Part shown: positions 61,701-64,000 of the stretch, piece after piece | How the letters are laid out: each line of letters starts with the position of its first letter | Position numbering within the stretch: position 1 is the first letter of the stretch | Source of the DNA: JBEKCP01 sp049509515 | GTDB lineage: Bacteria; Planctomycetota; Planctomycetia; Pirellulales; Thermoguttaceae | DNA: 64,000 nt | Assembly: GCA_049509515.1 (NCBI GenBank) | Contig: JBEKZV010000009.1 | Location: 1 to 64,000, forward strand | Direction of reading: 5' to 3' | Program-made: the position numbers and the translations under genes | The notes under the pieces: generated by a model | The model's database searches: none | Seen by the model: the letters and a program-made list of their open reading frames with translations, nothing else | What the model was told of the DNA's origin: nothing

Positions 61701-62961
61701 GACCGATGTCCGGGTGCCGGGCCGAGCGGGGCCGGCCGGCCACGTCGGCCGCCACTTCCGCCGTCAGGTCCGCTCCCCGTCCTACGGCCGGACTGCTGAA
61801 CCGCGGCCGAAAATCCTCCTGCTGGAAATCGACGAACAGGTCCTCGTACGAGCGAGTGCAGGACGCCGGCCCGGTGAACCGCTGGAGAATGTCGAGGCAC
61901 TGCGAGTGCCGGTCGAACCGCTCCACCCACGGACTCTCGCCCAGCGATGAGACGACTTCCCCCCGCAGCCGCAAGCGAAGCCCGAACGGGTTGCCGGCGG
62001 CAAGCGGCGCCAGGTCGACGCCCTGGGCGTAGGGCAGCCCGCGGAGCAACTTGTCCTTGCCGGGATGGCGGAAGTAGAGGTTGTAGTCGATCCGGGCCGC
62101 CTTGCCGGCGCTGATCTCCACGTCCTGTTGGCCGAGCAGCGACGAGGCGTAGTTGTTGATGAGGAGGTTGTTGAGCACGCCGGCGCTCGTGCAGGCATCC
62201 AGCATCAGCCCGCCGCCGTTGTCATACGCCAGATTGTGATAGAAGCGGAGATCGCTCCCGGCCCTTCCTTCCAAGGCGGGGCCGCGGCTGTGCAAGAGCA
62301 GGCAGTTGCTCACCAGGGCGTTGCCGCCGAGGTCCAGGCCGCCCTTGCGGCAGGAGATGACCCGCAGGCCGTCCACCCGGGCCGAGCCGGCGAGCACGAC
62401 TCCGTAGCCCTCGCAGGCGGCCACCTGTCCGGAAATGATGGAGTTATCGGTGCCCGCCAGGTGAAGTCCGTCGCCGGGGCTGCCGGTCACCGAGCAATCG
62501 CGGATCTCGACTTGCTCTCCTTCGATGCTGAGCCAGGGCTCGGGGGAGTCGTCGGCCACGGCGGGTTCGAAGGCCAGCGATTTCAGTACGACGTGGGCCG
62601 CGCCGGTCAACCGCAGGCGTCCGCGGATCACGGCCCGCCGCTGGCCTGTCCCGCGGATGACGATGGGTTTGTCCGGCTCGCCGCGGATGTCGGTCAGCGA
62701 CAGGTCTTCAACCAGCGGGCCGCCGCGATCATCCACGTCGAGAATCGTGCCGGGCCTCAGCCCCCGGGCCACGGCCATCTTGAGGGAAGTCGTCTGCCGG
62801 ACCGGCTCGCCGGCGGGCAGCCCGGCGGCACTCAGCGAGATGGTTGCTCCGGGCACTTCGACACACGGCCCGATGCCGCCGGCGGCCGCCCAAGCGAGCG
62901 CGGCCTTCAGAATGAACCGTGCGCACGCCGCCCGGCGAGTCCTCAACCCCGTCAACATCAT
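55750..62961 (-). CDS. Giant secreted right-handed beta-helix protein
   Basis: 2,403 residues, the largest gene here. A signal peptide (FILKAALAWAAAGGIGPC) is followed by several parallel-beta-helix modules of the pectin-lyase/DUF1565 type. Module 1 is about 60-330 (IVIRGTGQRRAVIRG; GLRVISCRKGGLDLGGNALV). A second region begins near 445 (GTVERPFATLAKAAAFARWG). A third is near 1190-1340 (VVPGSVVRDCTFRWCGADVG; VIVRNNIFANDKASAVSF). A last one starts near 1800 with the DUF1565 phrase AGRDAPQGGTRAAPWATADY and runs to about 2150. Spacers contain other beta domains. Such proteins bind or cleave polyuronates and other glycans at the surface (family knowledge); no catalytic set can be named. First gene of a tightly packed minus-strand series. 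Confidence 0.85.
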   Translation of the reverse strand: MMLTGLRTRRAACARFILKAALAWAAAGGIGPCVEVPGATISLSAAGLPAGEPVRQTTSLKMAVARGLRPGTILDVDDRGGPLVEDLSLTDIRGEPDKPIVIRGTGQRRAVIRGRLRLTGAAHVVLKSLAFEPAVADDSPEPWLSIEGEQVEIRDCSVTGSPGDGLHLAGTDNSIISGQVAACEGYGVVLAGSARVDGLRVISCRKGGLDLGGNALVSNCLLLHSRGPALEGRAGSDLRFYHNLAYDNGGGLMLDACTSAGVLNNLLINNYASSLLGQQDVEISAGKAARIDYNLYFRHPGKDKLLRGLPYAQGVDLAPLAAGNPFGLRLRLRGEVVSSLGESPWVERFDRHSQCLDILQRFTGPASCTRSYEDLFVDFQQEDFRPRFSSPAVGRGADLTAEVAADVAGRPRSARHPDIGPFAAPAAWWQDIDSGRATIVDGSVGLDVAGRDCGLGTVERPFATLAKAAAFARWGSRIYVKDSIYRHSAVQTTFSLGPDSLLSGFPGHRPAFSPSESIEAGRWEKLASGGLYRIRDWHTFLGYNCRANCWPEDYYGNMHLGGREANVTCLSRNSARIAEPFRPIRFLCLDRDTPQVLCDGVALQQAGGVLGLEDLPIGTMSAWGRDASHLRPGSFIVGRRDFLMSRAVGQGTLQDGQQFPEGPNRDPEMTYRIDGHGTGFVSEFVARPLRAWHPLHAYAGGDRLWKLDPAVTGAMGKPETRLLQDGWRQVQSGKDSACWVRQFALPVHELVRADGTPLKRQAARPGREQLPLYGWLQRQFPTGDPALQAVLDNPFQDYLEVRLPAGVDPNRDGLSARYFSGRVEAVWRKAVSGEYSPGVNSPGLAMLSYFRTMEAGATADATAATAAENWQFGFLVPLGQSAPALLMRMPGDVDPNAEDPWKFTVVDDCLYVYLPKGESPAAHWIEAACNSDNYTASVGGNSSFSDWQDAGLLRPDWPAVRVYRTDMDFGGPPGPLWSGGGPTVQTQGFEMDPADPGGKTLHLLDEVRLDVGDPPGRASEKTLIIRYFEGDPAAPVRREHRISSQRIGADRRIVLPGKPAAFDSRYVLFVAPADHPDRGIEQLLGVRLRPVGSRGELVQGSYCYDAPAHAFYVCLLPGSEPSVLGWGSGGRTDPTHLVRGLYTVGGNAYGHQKQYCWGTGLGVAGDVFDDVSVGFSSGHNMNVVPGSVVRDCTFRWCGADVGLGGTLSGEERHTADRLKRPELHVDHCTFDCSNSFLFDGNDNPTKNIPFANHHIWENSYFLAAMAGMQGPWWDEYSFNNVVQNCTFTGRGGVDVEISENVIVRNNIFANDKASAVSFRGSDNGHVINNTSFRGGGILYDSEPGRANAASQGAPCYGPSFPLAQRGRVPWLSIGDLAHERGVSLDVRWLPLADHQEIYYCENWDFPTPMLIDAKGLASYRPVGSVAEMTRGTYFYDPAARRLYLRRTGGSRPRSAAVPSPHIPQTDAVRRDLVYTLTVVRPGRLSVPCRAVSKTELELLEPPAAGRPVEVWYWDAGGRRVERFPITAAMLALGRPRLRLGGRPADDRLFVGCDGQRPPLVRVTGSWNDVRPFETELVPGGSFVASPAMGLQFNVLRGHFPYLNQGDQFESVFHSCSVYHLSSLNNLFLDLRSHTASDAMDGPWHGANYMLRTEHEDASHSQIDYNCYWKDLHAVPGPLSALIHWGKQWVWNPTAAKEGMTLREFFEKTGYERHGLSPASYFTLVANPLRFDFRPLPDSPLIGAGTVSRRQVGSFLFDPDEGNGRQRFTYKGNELDMAGRPRGERPAIGACQDPLSGARAFYIGPAGRDAPQGGTRAAPWATADYALARMRPGDLLVLLAGTYRQAIAIRRSGTARDFLHVVAENPPYPAPPKFASGGPALLDASAAGNAPALLLDGCAHVRVAGLRVVHSQAAAAVELRDTRDCVVEYVFVERCAGAGIRATGRGNTLYECSVTGGSAGYELAGSLTDVRWCAADKTPAGFREIGPAAGLHLLQNRHLGGGAAGFDFTQPSSDVVLDGNWAEAEDGAYLLGGQRIMLVNNNADAALSGIQVGGGSDFRLLNNTLLRCGRDGLVLAGNVRSALVLNNVLQAEGRQAAVEGRRPPGAVWLDYNLYSRASLPFRLAAETGGRTCTDLAAWARQTGMDRNSRVAPLIYAKFQDRNGRRRVREWSIAVTNFTPDFNVGPLGANAYPYAGGGTYILDVPQNWKPWGDPARRVYVLDARPEGALAGRAWWYVAHVDYRRPDGSRAARDLYRAEAPPERMPAGSFCQDVATGRVYVRMPADARDPCPIGTHRKLSPRQAIGDYVGREAAGPSEKYRAKLVTADLAKAMSDEGIGEIDTVANFFSCLLGTPTLERGCPIQGLYRDADSQPRPAMPLGMVPFGSHAGPGRYDIGAWEHGYYVP

Positions 62962-63267
62962 TACGCTCCGAGCCGCAATGGCGCTCTCATGCTAGCAGCG
63001 GGGTGCGCAACATTCAAGTTGGCGAGTCGATCGGGTGCGGCAAGATTTCTCGGCAATGTAGTCCGCACACGCCGTGTGCGGAATCCGGGACACCGACCAC
63101 GCTGCGCATGGTGCCCGGTGCCGGCTACATTACGGTCCGCCGGGAAAACTTGCCGGGCCCAGGGGAACAGCCCATCGACAACCACCCCTCCCCCTACTAC
63201 AATTATCCTTCGGCCGGGAAGTGCCTGCTGTAACCGATCCCCGCTGCCACGGTGAAAGGAACCGGCG
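62962..63267. other. Divergent intergenic region
   Basis: 306 nt between the starts of the giant beta-helix gene (minus) and the ceramidase-like gene (plus). The stretch near 63180-63230 is A+T-richer and may hold a promoter for the plus gene; no gene is visible. Confidence 0.6.
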
Positions 63268-64000
63268 ATGTCGCTGCATTCATCGGTCCTCTGGTCCTTG
63301 GCGATCCTGCTGGCGTGTTCGGCGGCGGAGGTTGCCCCGGCGGCGCAGACCGCCCCGATCGGCGTGGCGAAAATCGACATCACGCCGGACTGCCCCGTCC
63401 GCTTGTACGGGTACGACGAGTACACCTTCGAGTCGCAGGACGTGGCAGGCCGCCTGAAGGCGGCGGCCTTGGCGATCGGCGGCGACGAGGGCGACGGCTC
63501 GGCCGTGATCTTGACCGTCGACAACGGCGCCGTCCCGGCGGAGATGCGAGCGGAGGTGCTGCGCCGCGTTCAGGCCAGGGCGACACTCAAGCCCGAGCGG
63601 TTCATGCTCTGTAGTGCCCACATTCATTCGGGGCCGAACTTGCAGGAGATGGACTCGACATCCGGCGTGCAGCACGAGCACCTCGTCCAATACCGAAAGG
63701 AATTGCTCGACCGGATGGAGCGGGTAGTGCTCCAGGCGCTGGCGTCGCGGAGGCCCGGCCGGCTGGCCTGGACGCAGGGCTCCGTCGGCTTCGCCGGCAA
63801 CCGGCGCACGCTCGAAAACGGCAAATGGGTCCGTTTCGGCAAGTATGACAAAGGGCCGGTGGACCGCAGCCTGCCGCTCTTGCGGGTGACGGACGCGGAC
63901 GGCAAGCTGCTGGCGGTGTTGATCAACTACGCCTGCCACAACACCACCCTCCGCGGGAACAACAAGCAGATCCACGGCGACTGGGCCGGATGTGCCCAGG
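63268..64000 (+). CDS. Neutral ceramidase-like protein (3' end beyond window)
   Basis: The frame is open from an ATG at 63268 to the window edge, giving 244 codons of a longer gene. AAAGGA lies about 9 nt before the start. The N-terminus has a lipoprotein-type signal (LAILLACSAAE, lipobox LLAC). The mature part opens with TAPIGVAKIDITPDCPVRL, the usual entry of neutral/alkaline ceramidase-like proteins. Two zinc-ligand-type blocks follow: CSAHIHSGPNLQE and LINYACHNTTLRGNN, then HGDWAGCAQ at the edge. The serine-containing active-site motif of true ceramidases lies beyond the window, so activity cannot be judged. In planctomycetes these proteins are numerous and their substrates uncertain (recall). 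Confidence 0.85.
   Translation, partial: MSLHSSVLWSLAILLACSAAEVAPAAQTAPIGVAKIDITPDCPVRLYGYDEYTFESQDVAGRLKAAALAIGGDEGDGSAVILTVDNGAVPAEMRAEVLRRVQARATLKPERFMLCSAHIHSGPNLQEMDSTSGVQHEHLVQYRKELLDRMERVVLQALASRRPGRLAWTQGSVGFAGNRRTLENGKWVRFGKYDKGPVDRSLPLLRVTDADGKLLAVLINYACHNTTLRGNNKQIHGDWAGCAQ

Noticed and set aside
63252..63614. Plus-strand open frame starting at 63252
   Set aside because: It is out of frame with the ceramidase-like gene that begins at 63268 with a ribosome site and a signal peptide.

Overview
The window is GC-rich (about 65%, judged by eye), densely coded on both strands, and looks like a planctomycete chromosome. The basis is the gene mix: Tat-signal Gfo/Idh and aldo/keto-reductase-like proteins, several 900-2400-residue secreted glycoside hydrolases and beta-helix proteins, LamG, CBM32 and F5/8-C modules, a TPR-sulfotransferase, a HEAT-repeat protein and a neutral-ceramidase-like protein. 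No rRNA, tRNA, CRISPR array, integrase or transposase was recognised.

Layout. 1-1.0 kb has no recognisable gene but several inverted and short tandem repeats. 1-7.7 kb (minus) holds a chimeric pseudogene (alpha/beta hydrolase front joined to a GH5 tail), an AKR-GH2 gene pair, an intact alpha/beta hydrolase and a broken glycosidase-CBM9 gene. 7.8-19 kb holds a secreted LamG-transglutaminase-like-FN3 protein, a GH9 enzyme with an acetyl-xylan-esterase-like hydrolase directly upstream, and a large unknown secreted protein. 19.5-23.8 kb is the most unusual part: a Nudix hydrolase, an 851-residue protein joining an alarmone-synthetase (RelA/SpoT) domain to TPR-like helices, a SLOG-type Rossmannoid domain and RyR-type repeats, and a degenerate-Nudix-cupin protein. 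24-31.5 kb holds a TPR-sulfotransferase with a 102-bp DNA repeat array, a stand-alone B3/B4 protein, a zinc-ribbon protein, a remnant of a RecD2-like helicase, two small secreted proteins (DUF1579-like, PLD nuclease), and a Gfo/Idh-HEAT pair. 31.8-51.6 kb is a carbohydrate-degradation cluster: three DUF4091-like proteins (two close paralogs), a 1,318-residue multidomain protein and two GH106 alpha-L-rhamnosidase-like enzymes. 51.7-63 kb (minus) is a tightly packed gene set: a 2,403-residue beta-helix protein, two small secreted proteins, and a MacB-type ABC ATPase/permease pair. The window ends inside a ceramidase-like gene.

How the genes work together. Most of the window serves extracellular attack on plant or algal polysaccharide (cellulose-like by GH9/GH5, acetyl side groups by the esterase, rhamnose by GH106, galactosides or glucuronides by GH2). 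The 19.5-23.8 kb locus stands apart: its domains suggest making, sensing and breaking down a nucleotide signal, and it is the best candidate for an undescribed signalling or defence system. Starts were set from visible Shine-Dalgarno sequences and signal peptides; several differ from the longest open frame.
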